64,000 bases of DNA from Antitrichia curtipendula. Its lineage: Eukaryota; Streptophyta; Bryopsida; Hypnales; Leucodontaceae. The stretch is from the NCBI GenBank assembly GCA_951230915.1, contig OX579636.1, positions 2,185,001-2,249,000 on the forward strand. The letters are read 5' to 3'. The position numbers and the translations under genes were made by a program. The notes beneath the pieces were generated by a model. The model made no database searches. It saw nothing but the letters and a program-made list of their open reading frames with translations, and was not told the origin of the DNA. Shown piece after piece: positions 1-12,700 of this stretch (positions are counted from its first letter, which is position 1; each line of letters begins with the position of its first letter).

Positions 1-1144
1 ACTATACACATCCAAATTTCACCACAAATAGTTCACAATTACAAAGACTTCCACGTCAAATGAATTTTACAATTATAACCCTCAAAAGACAAGCCTATTA
101 CTACTTTTTCAAACTTCATTTGCAAGTTTTTTATTTGTGATCATTTGTGTTTATTTTTTAGAGATGTGATTCCATATTTGCAATTAATTGTAGAAACTTT
201 GCATTTTTTGTACAATATTTTTGAAATTATCATGAATTTTGAAATTAAAAGTAATTCATATCAATTATTAAATAGCAAATATTAAAAGTAAATCATTTTT
301 TGGTTTTGCAAATATGTAAGTTTAGAATATTGCAAAACCAAAAAATGTGGCTTAACTTAATGAAATGGAATAGAAGAGTTTGGACCTAAGATCATGCAAT
401 GGATTAAAAAACATCCCAAAGCAGGACAAAATATTTGGCCTAATACGATATTGACAATGTATTTTTATGTTGCCCCATGGTTGTTCAAAATTTCAAAAAC
501 AAATGATGAACCTTCCTTTTGTTTTGCACCCAAATGTTTTTTTTTATATTCATTAATATTTTGATACATTTGACCTACAAATGGCGACCTAAACTGAAGA
601 GCTTTCAATCAGAGTTGAAGAATTCTACAAAAGAATCAATGAAATTGCTATTTCTATTCTTCAAAGAGACTTTTTTGCATGCATACAAATGAGAAAGCAC
701 TTCAAGAATGTCTCTTTAAGGGAAGTCTCGTGGCTCGTGCATAGATACTTTATAATTTCAATTTTAAAAATCCTCAAAGAATTAACTACACGAAGTAAAA
801 TCACAAGACGACTAGGGTTGGATTTCTCTTGAAATCACTAATAATTTCATCAATCCTGAAAGGGCTTGGAAGCCCTTTGTGGCCGTATAGTATATTATGA
901 ATATGGTGGTATTTGACCAAAAAAACATTGACCAAATATTGTATGATACAAAATAAATTATTGATCATGGTAGTATGTAAATAACAATGTATTACAATTC
1001 ATATAGTAAACCACAATTGAAGAGTTATAAAGCTAAATACAAGTTGTATAAAAGGACCCCAAGGGCCTTTCAAGGATCAATAATGAAAAGAAACTAAAAT
1101 TGCACTACTCTTTGCCCTACAATAGATGTTGATTAACTGGGTGA
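1..1144. other. AT-rich stretch without recognisable gene
   Basis: Very AT-rich sequence with many poly-A/T runs. No reading frame of useful length and no clear terminal repeats are visible. It ends at the TTAA that flanks the first CCCCTAAA element. Confidence 0.6.
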
Positions 1145-1148
1145 TTAA

Positions 1149-2062
1149 CCCCTAAAGGACCAAGGTAATTTTTCTGTCAAATACCACACTCAAAACTGCC
1201 ATTTCTGTTGCGTTCATCCAAGGAAACAAAACTTTTTTTTTAGAATCTAACCGTAGGATCTTGTACTTTACTTGTCTAAGATCATGTGGTAAGAATTTCA
1301 TGGAGTTTGACCGAATAGATTGGAATATATTAGCATTCAAAGTTGAATTTGTTTTTTTTGAACACTAGCATGCAATTTCAGATGACTTTGACCGCCCTTT
1401 GTGGAATTTTTTTGCACTATGGACTTTTAATTTTAATTTTTTTGTATTGAAGAATTGAGTTGAAAGTCTAGGAAAAAAAATTCTAAAGAAAAATGCTTGT
1501 TTTCCATTCTATAAAAAATTGTCAAGTAGAAGTAGGTCCAAGATTGAATGAAAAACTAAATCATTAATAGCTCTAAGATGGGATTGAAACACAATAATTC
1601 CAATGGTGAGATTGTTCTAGCAATCAAACTTAATTTTTTTTTTTTAAATTTGAAAGATTTGAAAAATTGCATTCAGAAATGAATCCTATAAGTTATTTTT
1701 TCAATAAGATCCTAGATTGCCCGAAAAACAAGATTGTTCATAACTTTCACATCACTAATCCAAATGCAATAAATAAAAGCTTCACATGTAGATAAAAATA
1801 TAATATATAAAGAAAAAGAAACTTAGTTTTAATTTCATATTTCTGTAGATTTTTTTTTTCTGCCCGGTGAAGTGAAAATTATGTTTTAGATGGCATAACT
1901 TTTTGCTCCCGGTCGCCAATTGAAATAAAAATTATATTTCTACAAAGCTAAGAAGTTTGTCTATCTTATGAGAAAGTTTCAAAAGTTTCATTAAAAGTTG
2001 AGGTCATAGGAACCTACCCAAAATCTATTTTTTTCCCCGAGGGAACAATGGTCCTTTAGGGG
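1149..2062 (+). mobile_element. TTAA-family non-autonomous element E1 (subfamily A)
   Basis: The 914 bp element begins CCCCTAAAGGACCA and ends with the exact inverted complement, giving a 14 bp terminal inverted repeat. TTAA sits immediately outside both ends (1145-1148 and 2063-2066). It shares its left 70 bp and its internal blocks (a block around TAACTTTC...AATCCAAAT, and the AGGATCTTGTACTT block) with copies at 6839, 30247 and 40278. It has no coding capacity. A TTAA duplication with CC-starting termini is the hallmark of piggyBac transposons; no transposase is present here to confirm that class. Confidence 0.75.
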
Positions 2063-2066
2063 TTAA

Positions 2067-4239
2067 AGGATTTTAAGTTCTAGAGACTTTGGAGACTAAA
2101 TTCAGGAAATAATGGATATTGCTATTTTTGGGGACCAAGATAAACCAGTTATCATTTTTTCTGCATGTGTGCTTTTATCATTGGGATGACATAAGATGAC
2201 ATCTTGGATAGGATGTGAAATGCAATGTCTATGATGTATGTTATTGCAAAGAGCTAGCATTACAAGCAGTCGTACCTATATGGACAATAATCTTGGCCAT
2301 CTAGGAATTTAATAAATTTTCAACTCATTTTTGTAAGTTCCATTGGTTTAATCAAAAAAAAATTTCAGCTCCTTCATTGGTTACTCTTCAACGATGCTAA
2401 CGTGTGAGTGTAGAGACATGAGCCTATGAACCTTCAACCTAGCTATAGATATGTACCTACAACCATTTGAAGGTGTTTATAACAATGTACCTAAGATATA
2501 GGGCTCAAAAATTGCCCACCTAAGGAGATAAAGAGATGTAGTTCGACATTAGCATGTTGAAATATTTCAAACTAATTACAACATGAAGAGAAATTGAAAA
2601 TAGTATAAAGCCTATTTTTCATAATATTTGGAGTAATATTAAATTTATAGTAATTTTTTGAATGGAAAGGGACGTAGCCACGTAGGGCGCTATGTGTGCA
2701 CATAGGCTGCATGAGTCAAATGTGGCTTTCAATGCAATGGTTGAACGCCAAAATTGACTGGCATGAAACTAAGTGCCAGAATTAGAAAAAGGCCCATGTG
2801 AGGTGTACGTTAAAAGGGCCGTAACTTTTGCCCTTACGCGGTGCGATTATAGAAAAAAATAGAAAAAATAATAATTTTTAAATTTTCTAAATTTTAAACT
2901 TGATGTGACACTATTGGTGCCATGTCAGACTAATAAATTTTTAAATAATTGAAAAATAATTTTGAAAAATAATTTTTTTTAATAAAAAAATATTGTTTTA
3001 TTTGTTCTAAATTTGCACACTTCCAGTCTTGCATTGACAAAAACAAACTCCTTATAGCCCTTTCGAGGGCTCATAATTCTTTTAATGCTTATGTTAGGAA
3101 GACTATAAAGTAAATACTATAATGCTAAGGCACTTTGGAAAGTGAGTAACTTTAACAAACAAAATTGTTAGAGGTCCTCTACTTGTGCAAAATAGGGCCT
3201 TCATTGCATAATCAAAGTTCTAAAATTGATTGGGCTATCCTTGACTGTGATTGGGAGTTATCCACAAAATCAACAACTTTGTTGAGAGGGAATCGTTGGC
3301 CAACCTAGAGTCTTGGTTTGCGGAGCGCCAATTCTCCTTACTCTCGTCCCTAACATCCTCCTCTCGGCGCGCTTCTGTCCACAACAGACTGCGTAGATCT
3401 CTGGAACTCCAGCATCTCCCTCCAACGTTGAAGACGTTGCGGTGCCCTCTGAAACTTGCACATCATTGGTAGTGCGCAGTCCTCTGCCAATTCAAATGTC
3501 GTCTGCGCTTCCCTAACTGTGGTTGTTGCATTTGCTTCAGAGTCACCGCCAACATACGCTCTTCATCATCAACTACGACAGCACTACATAGGCTGGTTGG
3601 CGCTCGGTGAGCTCCATCCCCCTTCTTTCATGTCTTCATTTTTTCCTTCAATTCATGTTAGTGACACTGAAACCTCCATAGGAAAAAATTGAATCTTAAC
3701 TTAGGATTGCATTACCTAGACACTGTAGATTGAAGGGCATGTATGTGATGTTGGACAAGAATCCAACGCCTCTAAGTTGCTATTGGGTGGTAGTCATCAC
3801 TTGCAACCACACTTCTTGGAGGGGCAAAAACTTGCTTATGTTCTCTCCTCTCTGTTTAGCCTGTCGTCTTTGTATTGCTAATTTTTTATTTTGCTTACAA
3901 ACCTCGGGAATGATCCCATAGTAGGGGGCTTGTTACCCAATTATAAGTGCATTTTTTTAAATGGCAGCATGTAATTTGTCTCCAAAGCCTTCACATTTTT
4001 CAAGCTCCAAAATTCATTGTGCCTTTTCTTTGATCTCACTAGCTCTACCTGTGCTTCCTTTACTTGTTGCTCTTTAGTTGCCTCTTTTTCCAATCTTCTT
4101 CATTCTTGCTCTATTGTAGCCTCCTCCTTTCTTGCAACCACATCCTTGAGGCTTGTTACATACTGATCCTCTGTGAGCAGCAAAGATTGGCAGTAATTGA
4201 TTTGTGGGCTGATGCTATTGTGCTCTCCAATGTCCTCCT
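2067..4239. other. Intergenic, AT-rich with one GC-richer patch
   Basis: Mostly AT-rich. A motif of the type CCTATAACCAT...GAAGGTG around 2407-2510 recurs at 7554-7640 and 27247-27465, so it is an interspersed repeat. The patch 3250-3700 is GC-richer and has short open frames on both strands, but none has a start context, splice logic or motif that I can defend. Confidence 0.45.
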
Positions 4240-4573
4240 CTACATTTGCTTTTGAATCTTTGAATGTCTTTTAACTTTGTTTTTTGTGCCCTCAATGTCT
4301 ACAAAATAATGTATATAGTGAGGCAAATTAACTTGGATCCTCATTGTTGATCTATTGGATCTTCCAATCATGCAATTCATATGATATTGTACTTCCATTC
4401 GGAATCCCTTTCTTGCTTGTAGTACTTGTTCCTTCATTTGTAGAGTACACCATGCTAGGTCCCATCTTTTGAGTCCATTGCATGGCGATTGAAAGGCTAG
4501 ATTCCCGTCACTTGGAAGCCCTTGCAAAATTAGAAGTGCTCAAGGCTCTTTTAAGAGCCTAAGCAACAATGTT
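4240..4573 (-). other. Possible 3' part of the Tigger-like element
   Basis: A minus-strand open stretch (95 codons, about 4240-4527) lies directly downstream of the transposase remnant. It may be the eroded C-terminal or 3' region of that element. No family motif is visible in it, and the element's termini were not found. Confidence 0.25.
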
Positions 4574-5888
4574 CTAACTCTGAAAAATCCATTGTGCTAA
4601 GTCTTCTTTGAGAGGTAGGTGACCCTTATTGTTCAATGTCCATTTGTCGCTATAGGCCCTGAAATTCAATTTGAAAGGCTTAAAGCAAGTGACATTTAAG
4701 GGTTGCATGGCATGGGATGTATGGGATGGAAGGATCATTAGATCTAATCCCTTTGCCATGGCTGACTTTATAACTTTTAATGTGACATGCGACCCATAGC
4801 CATCTAGTATTAGTAGATGTCTACTGGAGGGAGACAACCATGACTTTTGGAAATTGTAAGCACAAAATGTAGCATCTACTCTTGGAATAATGTGTGAGTC
4901 ATCTAAGCCTTGGATTGCATGGCCATGATTGCTACATGCTCTCTTGTTTTTTTTAAGAAATATCTATTTTTTCTTTTGCCTCTACAGATGTAAAAGTTTG
5001 GAATGCTATCTCTTTTTGCATTGATACATGACAACATAGACAACCACTCTTTTTGATTTGGTATCACCATTTTAACATTTTAAGACCATTTTTTAGCTAT
5101 GACGTATCCCCACTGTCTTTCCCCGATTGCACGCCACTCTCATTGCAATTCCATATTTGATTTGGTTGGTAGTTATAAATCCTATAGAGTTTGTCAAGGT
5201 TATCATAAAACGAAGCTACACTGAGAGGACACAAGTTGCAAGATCTTTTTTGCTCTAGTGCTAGTGGTTTTTACATAGCTCTGGGTGTCTTCTTTCGAAG
5301 CTCTTCACCCATCCCAATCTAGGCACATCATCTATGAATGATATGTATCTAATTTAAGTGACAATCCCTATTTTTTCCCTTAATTATCCCATTGTTAAAG
5401 AGAAACCTAAGTTTTGCATTTCTATTATGTAGTAAAGTAGCTATTTTTCCTTGTCATCTGTTAAGACACTCCTTTTCCCCTTTCTTTTTTTGTATTGTTG
5501 TATTATAAATGCGCCCCCTCAAACTAGACGCCGGAATGCAGTGGTCCATGCTAGCAGATTAGATTGTCACTCCGTCCTCAACATCCGCTAAAGCATTGTT
5601 TGGTTGCTTTGTGGTTCAATTCCCAATTTTTTTTCTCTTATTGTTAGAAGTTTGCAAAAGCTGTGGATCTATAATTCCAGTTGAAGGCATACCTGACTGA
5701 TTGGACACACTTGTTGCCGTTGTGTAGTCATGGTAGTGCAATGTTCCAGCTACTGCTGCCTTGTCACTCGGCCGCGAACTCTCTATGTTGTCCGTTGTAG
5801 TAGACTCCGGGGATGCTAGCGTCAATCGGTAGGGCCTTTGAGGACATTTGCAGGCGTCGTCCCTACAAACCACCAACGTCCTTGTCAT
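4574..5888 (-). pseudogene. Decayed pogo/Tigger-like (CENP-B-type) DDE transposase
   Basis: Read on the minus strand from about 5888 to 4574, pieces in different frames line up with the order of domains in Tigger/pogo transposases. First comes an N-terminal helix-turn-helix region (about 5620-5390). Next is a CENP-B-type second DNA-binding block containing GWVKSFERRHPEL (near 5280-5320). Then comes the first catalytic block, read here as IWNCNESG with codon AAT at 5142-5144 where the family has Asp. The last is the block LLILDGYGSH...LPSHTSHAMQPLN (4837-4694). The family's third acidic residue follows QPL; here it is Asn (AAT, 4694-4696). Frameshifts and several in-frame stops, some where a Trp codon would fit (for example TGA 5616-5618), make it inactive. 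What I see is motif order and decay; the catalytic assignments follow from the DDE family. Confidence 0.75.
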
Positions 5889-6834
5889 ATGATCTTGGTT
5901 ACTCTTCTTCTACTATCCAGAAGTTCAATTCCCTGCTTGTACATCACTTCTCTCTAGGCGGGTGGTTGCCCATATGTGGATTTTGTCAATCTGCTCCAAC
6001 CGTAGTGCTTCTCACTAGATTTGATGTCTTCTCTTCATCGATCTCGCCCATACAAGTAGGAAATGTAGCACTCTTGATTTGCGCAGAAGCTTCCCGCTGC
6101 GACTCTAACCATCCCCATTCATTCAACTTTACATTCTACATGAAGTTGTCCTCTTCACCGTCGTTGCTCTTGGTGCTCCAACCTTGATGCTGCACCCAAC
6201 TTCTGCCTTTCGTGTCGCTACTGTTGACGAAGGTGTTGGTTACCTCTATATTGTGCACTTGCTTTGATCGATCATGGACCTTGCAGCGTCTACGGATAGT
6301 TACTATTTTCTAGCGCTTGGACTATGGATTTTCACTCTCTCTTTTTGCTTTTTGGTTGTCGAATTGATAGAATTTAGTACACATTTGCTTCTAAGTCCTT
6401 CGACAACTCAGTTCCATTCCACTTCTTGTTGCATGTGTTTTAGGGAAGAGAGTACAACAACGACCATGTCATGGAATCCTGATGGTTAATGCACTTGATT
6501 TGGTTGTCTTTGTTAATGAAAATGTCCAATACTTCATTTGTTAATGAGGGCGTTCACCACTGTGTCACAATACAAGTGCCATTGTACCATAAATTGCTCT
6601 CTTCAGTTCTTCAAGATTTACAGAGATGCCCTGTAATGAACTGCAGTTGTTGTTGAAATCAACATCTTACTTACTTGTTGGCAATTTCATTTATGACCTT
6701 CCCTAATGTTTATTGCATTTAATTGGCAACATTTGAATTTTCATCTACTCTTTTTTTATAGCATTCTCTTTAGTCACAAAACATACATATGTGGAGCCCC
6801 TAGAGATTGTTCATGGTCTTGAAATTGAGCACTC
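5889..6834. other. Unassigned region beside the Tigger remnant
   Basis: Moderately AT-rich. The + strand has a 124-codon open frame (5813-6187) with low-complexity Ser/Leu composition, overlapping the transposase N-terminal region on the other strand. I treat it as a shadow. Nothing else is supported. Confidence 0.4.
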
Positions 6835-6838
6835 TTAA

Positions 6839-7421
6839 CCCCTAAAGCACCGAGGGTGTTTTCTGTCAAAAACCACTCAAAACTGCCACTTCTGTTGCAT
6901 TCACTTAAGAAAAACAAATAAATAAATAAAATTGGAACTTAACCATAGGATCTTGTACTTAACTTGTTTGTAATCATGTAGTAAAAATTTCATTAAATTT
7001 GACCATACGGATTGAAAGATATTAGCATTCAAAGTTGGACAAAAAGTTTTTTCTTAAGAAGATGCTTAAATTGCCCAAAAAACTAAGATTGTCCATAACT
7101 TTCTCATCCCTAGTCCAAATAGAATGAATCAAAGCTTCACGTATAGATAAAAACGTAATATTTTAGGAAAAAAATTCAATTTTTTTATTTGACTTTTTGT
7201 AATTTTTTGGGGGGGGGGCTACCTGCCAATCTCCATTTCTTGCTTATTGTGCCATAATTTTTTCATCTAGCATCTGATTGAAACAAAAATTATATATCCA
7301 CAAAGCTCTCGCAAAGCTACACAACCTCAACAAATCTCAAAAAAGTTCACTTCATATTGAGACAATAGGAATCTATCTGGACCCAAATTGTCCCCCGAAG
7401 GGACAAGCAATGCTTTAGGGG
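6839..7421 (+). mobile_element. TTAA-family element E2 (subfamily A)
   Basis: 583 bp between TTAA (6835-6838) and TTAA (7422-7425). The ends are CCCCTAAAGCA and its inverted complement. The left end matches E1 through CACTCAAAACTGCCA and onward, and the right half shares the stretch around CTTATTGTGCCATAA with E5. It has no coding capacity and a run of ten G near 7211. Confidence 0.72.
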
Positions 7422-7425
7422 TTAA

Positions 7426-8801
7426 GCATGCCTTCTTGACATTAAAAAGTCTACTACTTTTGGAAACCCATTTGTATTATTTCAGCACCATTTCTAGGGG
7501 CGATTCAAAATGCCCGCTTGATTTCATAGTCTTCTACTTTACTACATGGAAAGAACCTATAACATAGGCTCTTATAATATGAGGCATCTATAACCATAGA
7601 AGGTGTATATAATATAGATTTATAGGCTTATGGGCTTATAGATTTTATATTCATATGCTGAGACTTAGCATTGCTCTTTATCATATAAAATATCGGCCAA
7701 ACTATTTCACACCTACAGTTATGACTAAAAGATTGAAAAGACACTCTATTTTCTAGGGGCTTCAATTTCAATTGCCTAACATCAAAATTCCATGATTTTT
7801 GTTCTGGCTTTATCTTGCCCCCATAGTAATGAAGGGAACCCTATATTCAATAATACAAAAATTAATTGAACCCCCAAAGATCATCATTAGAAATATTGAT
7901 TACTAGTTTCATCCTAAAGATTATCATGGAATTTTGATGCTAGGCAATTGAATTTGGAATTTGACCGCTGGAAATTATAGCATGATAAAAAAAAAAGTGA
8001 ATTTTGGATGCGCTTGCCTTGTATGCCAATGCAGAAACCATGACAATACACAAACCAGCTTGGGCTCCCCTAAAGCTCATCCCTAGAATTATTGAAAACG
8101 AAAGGAAACCTGTCGGTAATTTCCAAGCGGATGAAGAGCTCTGAAGTCAAGGCTCGCTTGTGGGGGCGGCCCCTTCTCCCTCCTTTCTTGCCCCCACTGT
8201 CGTTTGCTACGTATTAAGTCTGCAGCCTAGCTCTCGTACTCCCACAACAATAGTCCCTCGCCCATTCCTTGGAAAGGCCGTGTCCATGTGCTTGCGCCTC
8301 TCCTTCCACCTTGCGCCGCATTTCTTCATCTTAGAGTTGAAAAAACTTAAGACTCCCGGAAATCCTCGCGGGAATCACTCACAAGCGGTCAAAAATATCT
8401 CCCCAATTGTTGGCCGTCACGTCAGAGCTTCTCCTCCACGGCCGACCCTGAGTGCCTCCCACGAATTGCCGACAAAGATGAGCTCCAAAGCTTCAATCAC
8501 ATTCACAATTGGGGAGGGCGCTCGTCTGTCGTGAGGGAGGCTCGAGGGAGAAAGGCTGCATTCAACGGACTCATGCATGCACAATTGGGTGAGAAACGCG
8601 ATCTTTATCTCTTTGTCGGGGTTTCAAGTTTGTTCCTTTCCCTGCCAATTGCATCGAGTTACGGTTTTAGAACTGTCTTGGAAGTGGAGATGGAGAAGTG
8701 GAGGCTTAGTTGTGGTGATGTAAACGAGGCTCTGGAACAGCTAGTGAGTGGATCGGAAAGTGGTAGTTCTCTGAATGGAGTGGTAGTGGAGGCATGTTAA
8801 G
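7426..8801. other. Upstream region of gene 1
   Basis: AT-rich to about 8100, with the CTATAACC...GAAGGTG interspersed motif at 7554-7640, then a GC-richer island. A 124-codon open frame at 8160-8534 has no supporting motif or splice site and lies upstream of the G-box and TATA box, so I read this island as promoter-proximal DNA rather than coding sequence. Confidence 0.45.
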
Positions 8802-8888
8802 CACGTGGAGAGCTCATGGGAATTAACGAACGAATTTGCTTGGTTTGCAATTCCTAATTGTGTGACTTTCGGTGGCAGTGTATATATA
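8802..8888 (+). promoter_or_regulatory. G-box and TATA box of gene 1
   Basis: CACGTG, a palindromic G-box core, is at 8802-8807 and TATATATA is at 8881-8888. The spacing of about 75 bp is usual for a plant class II promoter. The first in-frame ATG of gene 1 is at 9378, so the leader would be about 450 nt unless a leader intron is removed. bZIP/bHLH binding is inferred from the motif only. Confidence 0.5.
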
Positions 8889-9290
8889 CTCTGTTTCTTA
8901 AGCGATAGGATCGGTAGGAGATTCACAGACAGGACGTAGCCATCGGTGTGCGCAGAATTACGGTATGTGTTCTACACCAGGTTGCGTCTTTGCTATGTGG
9001 CAGACACTTAGGGCACCCGTTTTTTTCCAGAAGAGACAGTGCGCTTGCAGTTCGAGAATGAAGAGCGATGGAATTATGTCTCTGTGGGCATTCCATGTAT
9101 TTTGTCGGTAATTTTGGAGTTTTCCGTCGGAGATGCTAATCGTGAGTTTCGGGTGCCAGATTATTCTCTGCTTCTGAAGCGGCAGGATCTGTAGGTGTTT
9201 CGGAAACAGGGCATAGTGCGCAGAAGTAAGGTATGTAATCTGCACCTGGTAACTGAATTATGACACACTTAGGCACCAGTTTCTCCTGCT
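8874..9290 (+). repeat. Imperfect direct duplication in the gene 1 leader
   Basis: About 8874-9030 and 9151-9290 are diverged copies of one another. They share the blocks GCGCAGAA, GGTATGT, a CAC..GGT block and ACACTTAGG in the same order. Each copy carries a 5' splice-site-like GGTATGT (ACG|GTATGTG in the first, AAG|GTATGTAA in the second). Only the first copy has the TATATATA string. Confidence 0.65.
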
Positions 9291-9377
9291 GAAGTTGAAT
9301 TCGACAGAATGAGATCGGCTATGACTGTCCTAATCGAATTTTGATTGTGGTAGGTGCTTCGATCGTGACATTGCGAG

Positions 9378-9777
9378 ATGCCGACCCGCACAGTGTCATG
9401 GGCAGCAGTGGAGGAGAAGCTGGCGGTGGATTTCACCATCTGGAAATCGAAGGCGGCGCCTCCGTCCCGACCCGAAGAGCACTCTGAGCTCGCGGAGGAT
9501 TCGTGGTTGAAGAAGACGGACCGAGGCGTAGCGACCATTATGATTGGGACGCTGGAGTGGGACTTGACTCCTCCGTCAGGGTACACTGGCTACTGCGAGA
9601 GGCAAGAGGATTGGTTGCTAGTATCGCGCTCTGGATTTCGCGTGGCTCTTCGTTCTCCACATGGAAGTGGTGTTCTTCAAGTCTGCCCTGCCAGTGCCGA
9701 GATGGAGGGGTTGCAATTTTCGCTGGAAGGAGGGGTGGACATGTCCGTGGTTTCACGCTTCTTCACTTCTGGAGGAG
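9378..9777 (+). CDS. Gene 1 exon 1
   Basis: 133 codons plus one base. The donor is GGAG|GTATGC. The splice joins the leftover G to AG of exon 2 to make Glu134. The amino-acid composition is that of a folded domain (WKSK, LEWDL, DWLLVSRSGF). No family is recognised. Confidence 0.78.
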
Positions 9778-12700
9778 GTATGCGTTTTAGAGTTGACATC
9801 GATTTGCAAATTGACCTAATTGGTTGTTTCATTGTGAGTATGCAGTAAGGTAGGCATACCGAGAATTGCTACTTTTGCCTCAGAACACAGTTGCTATTAT
9901 TAGACTGGCCAGTTCTCTCTGGATTTTGGATTTGAAATCTGACCTAAATTGGTATTTAAGTCTGAGCTTGTAGTAAGGTAGGCGTCACCCAAAATCGCCA
10001 CATTGGGTAGTTACTATCATTAGACTGGTCAAATTTTCACTGATGGTCTGTTGGTAAATGAAAGTGGGCTCCACTGTTCCTGAGGGGACAAATTGTGCCC
10101 AATACATAATGTTAAGAAATGTCAAAGTTTGACGTTCTAAGTCCACCACACAATCACATGTTGTACATCCTTTTAATCAATATACACCCATTTCTAAGCT
10201 TTAGGGCAGTGCTTTTGGTCAGTGGCGATTTTGGGTGTCGGTACCTTAACATGCGGGTGCTCTTGCAAGTAGAGCCTTGTGGGAGTCGTGAGATGTGGAG
10301 TAGTGCGTGGCTATGAAAGAATGTCGTGCAGATTTTCTGAGTTGTGAGCAATTTCGCTGCAGAGATCACACCAACAGCAATGCCAACACTTCGACGAACT
10401 ATGTCACAGAAGAAGCGTGTGGAGATTATAGGAATGAAATTTGATGCCCCTTTTCTGAATTGTGTGAACAGTTTGCGGAATGCAATAGGTATTGCAGATG
10501 TGTTGGACGCAATTCTAGGATTTAGTGCTGTCTACCTCGCAAACCAACACGTTCTTCAATCAATTGCGGATGATTACGACTATGATGACACCTACTTTTA
10601 TGACATGGAGGTATAATTCTTCTGTCCACATCTGTGCTGCTTTGGTTTTGATTCTGGTTCAATTTTTTTCCGTCTGTTGTCGAAACCTTACAGTATCAGC
10701 CATGCCACCTTCATTACATTCTAGAGCGATGTTGACTGCCCACTCTTTTTACTGTTAGCTGCATTGTCGTTGTCAGTAATTACACTTGCCACGATGGGTT
10801 GCTGGTTGGTTCTATTTCTTGATGATTGCTTCCCCATGATTCTAAATTTGTAGGAGACTATGTGGGCATTCATGTGGGCATTCTCTTATTGGAGAAGACG
10901 TCAAAAGGGCCACAACAAATTGGAGATTGCTAGCCTCCACCTTGGGTGGCAAGTCACTGGCAATCTCTAAAACTTTTATGGGTCTTTCAGGCGTGCACCA
11001 ATGAGAGAATGCCTACACACTTGGAATCACTTGTAAGTGAATGGAATAAACTACAAGTGTAGTTGTAGTTTATTCCACTTGTAGTTTATTCCATTCCAAT
11101 AACCCGTCATCACACGCCCTAGTAGTTGGCTGAGTACCAATGCTTTTATTTTTGAACTCAAGCTGTGAGGATCTATACCAAAGAAAGATGTCAGTGAAGT
11201 GGAGCATGTTGGATTTTCTACTTTTCCTTGAATTACAAGCTTGGTCCAACGTGATTGCAGCTCCTTTTTAAGAATGTTACATCGGTGTAGATTGTACTTG
11301 GGAATGACTGTCTGGTCCATTGGTAACCTGGTGGATCCTTTTATGTAGGGCATGGAGGAGTTACGCTCGTTTAACATCGACAGAAGGAGGTCCCATGCTT
11401 GGGTTCGGCAGCAAGCGAGAGATGCAGCAACGAAATGCCAGGTAGCTGCAGAAACAACCTCAGTGGCTGCTAAGCTTTGTGCAAGTATGCTTCACAGTGT
11501 GCTCGACCCCACCTTCAAAGGAGAAGAAGAATCCCAAGACCCAATGGACATGGATGAGTGCTTCAATTTCAATACGAGCTCAGGATTCCGGATGGCCAGC
11601 CCAGAGGGTTCCATTACAGGACCCTCCTTAAACCTAGAAGATGAGCGTATGTCTGCTCCTCCAGAGGATATCAGTGGGTTCTCATGGGATGACCTCATTC
11701 AATTCGATAGTTGGGAGGATAGAACCGATGGTTCGACTGGCGAATTGGTCCAAGCTCCTAGTGGTCAGCAATCTGACGTGGGAATGGAAACATCCTCAAC
11801 GAACAGCTGGGAGTTTGTGCAAGGTGCCAAATGCAGTGATGTGGAGGAGGAGGAGGATGACATTCTCGGGGCAGGCATTTCGGATGCAGAGAGTTTGAGC
11901 ATGATGCTCCGAGAGCGTGATCCATTTGGATGTAACGACTGTTCATATCTTGTCAACGAATTTCTAAGCTTGAGCTTGAACTGTGCAGTCAGCTCGTCCT
12001 CCGCAGGCCAGGTAATAGACTCCTGAATCACACCAACTTATCAGTACCAAGTTGTATTTTCGTTTCTGGGCTTGTGTTGAGGCACCTGACGTATGGTTGT
12101 GGATGGAAATGGAATGCCATCCACACACATTCTAAAGAGTTTGGACAGTATTCTGGATGAACAATGTTTTTGACTATTACTTACGCCCCCGTAGTAGTAT
12201 GAGGGGTCTGAGGTCTGACAGGCTAGTCTTACAGATGGCTTAATGTGCCTATAGTAGAGTGACAGTTTATTGTCGGTCTGTAGCGGCAATTATGTAGGAG
12301 AGAGAGTGAGCGGAATCACTGTAGCTCAGTCGAGTGATTTGTTCTCTGATCATGTAGAGACACCTCATGCTTGGTCATGGTCTCATGGGGATACGTTAAA
12401 GACAAACCTCCTTGAATATTCATTGTGCAGGAACAGAGCGTTGATGGGAATGAATCACGGAAGTCTACGGTGTTAAAGCGCTTGGCAAGCTGGTCGTCTT
12501 CCAATTCAGGTTGGTCGACTTCGACTGACCGTGATGGTCCCTCATCTGGTACGTATGCCCGGTTATTTTGTACTTTGGTGATTTTCTTTCTTTGACCTGG
12601 ACCTTGAGTAGTCAATGCCAGACTCATGTTCAACCCTAAGTGCCCAAGCGGAAAGTAGGAAGTCCGCTTTGGAAGCTAAAAGTAGATTGTAGTTACTTGC

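Noticed and set aside
8160..8534. 124-codon frame upstream of gene 1
   Set aside because: Lies upstream of the G-box/TATA pair, has no partner exon in phase, and is Ser/Pro/Leu low-complexity.
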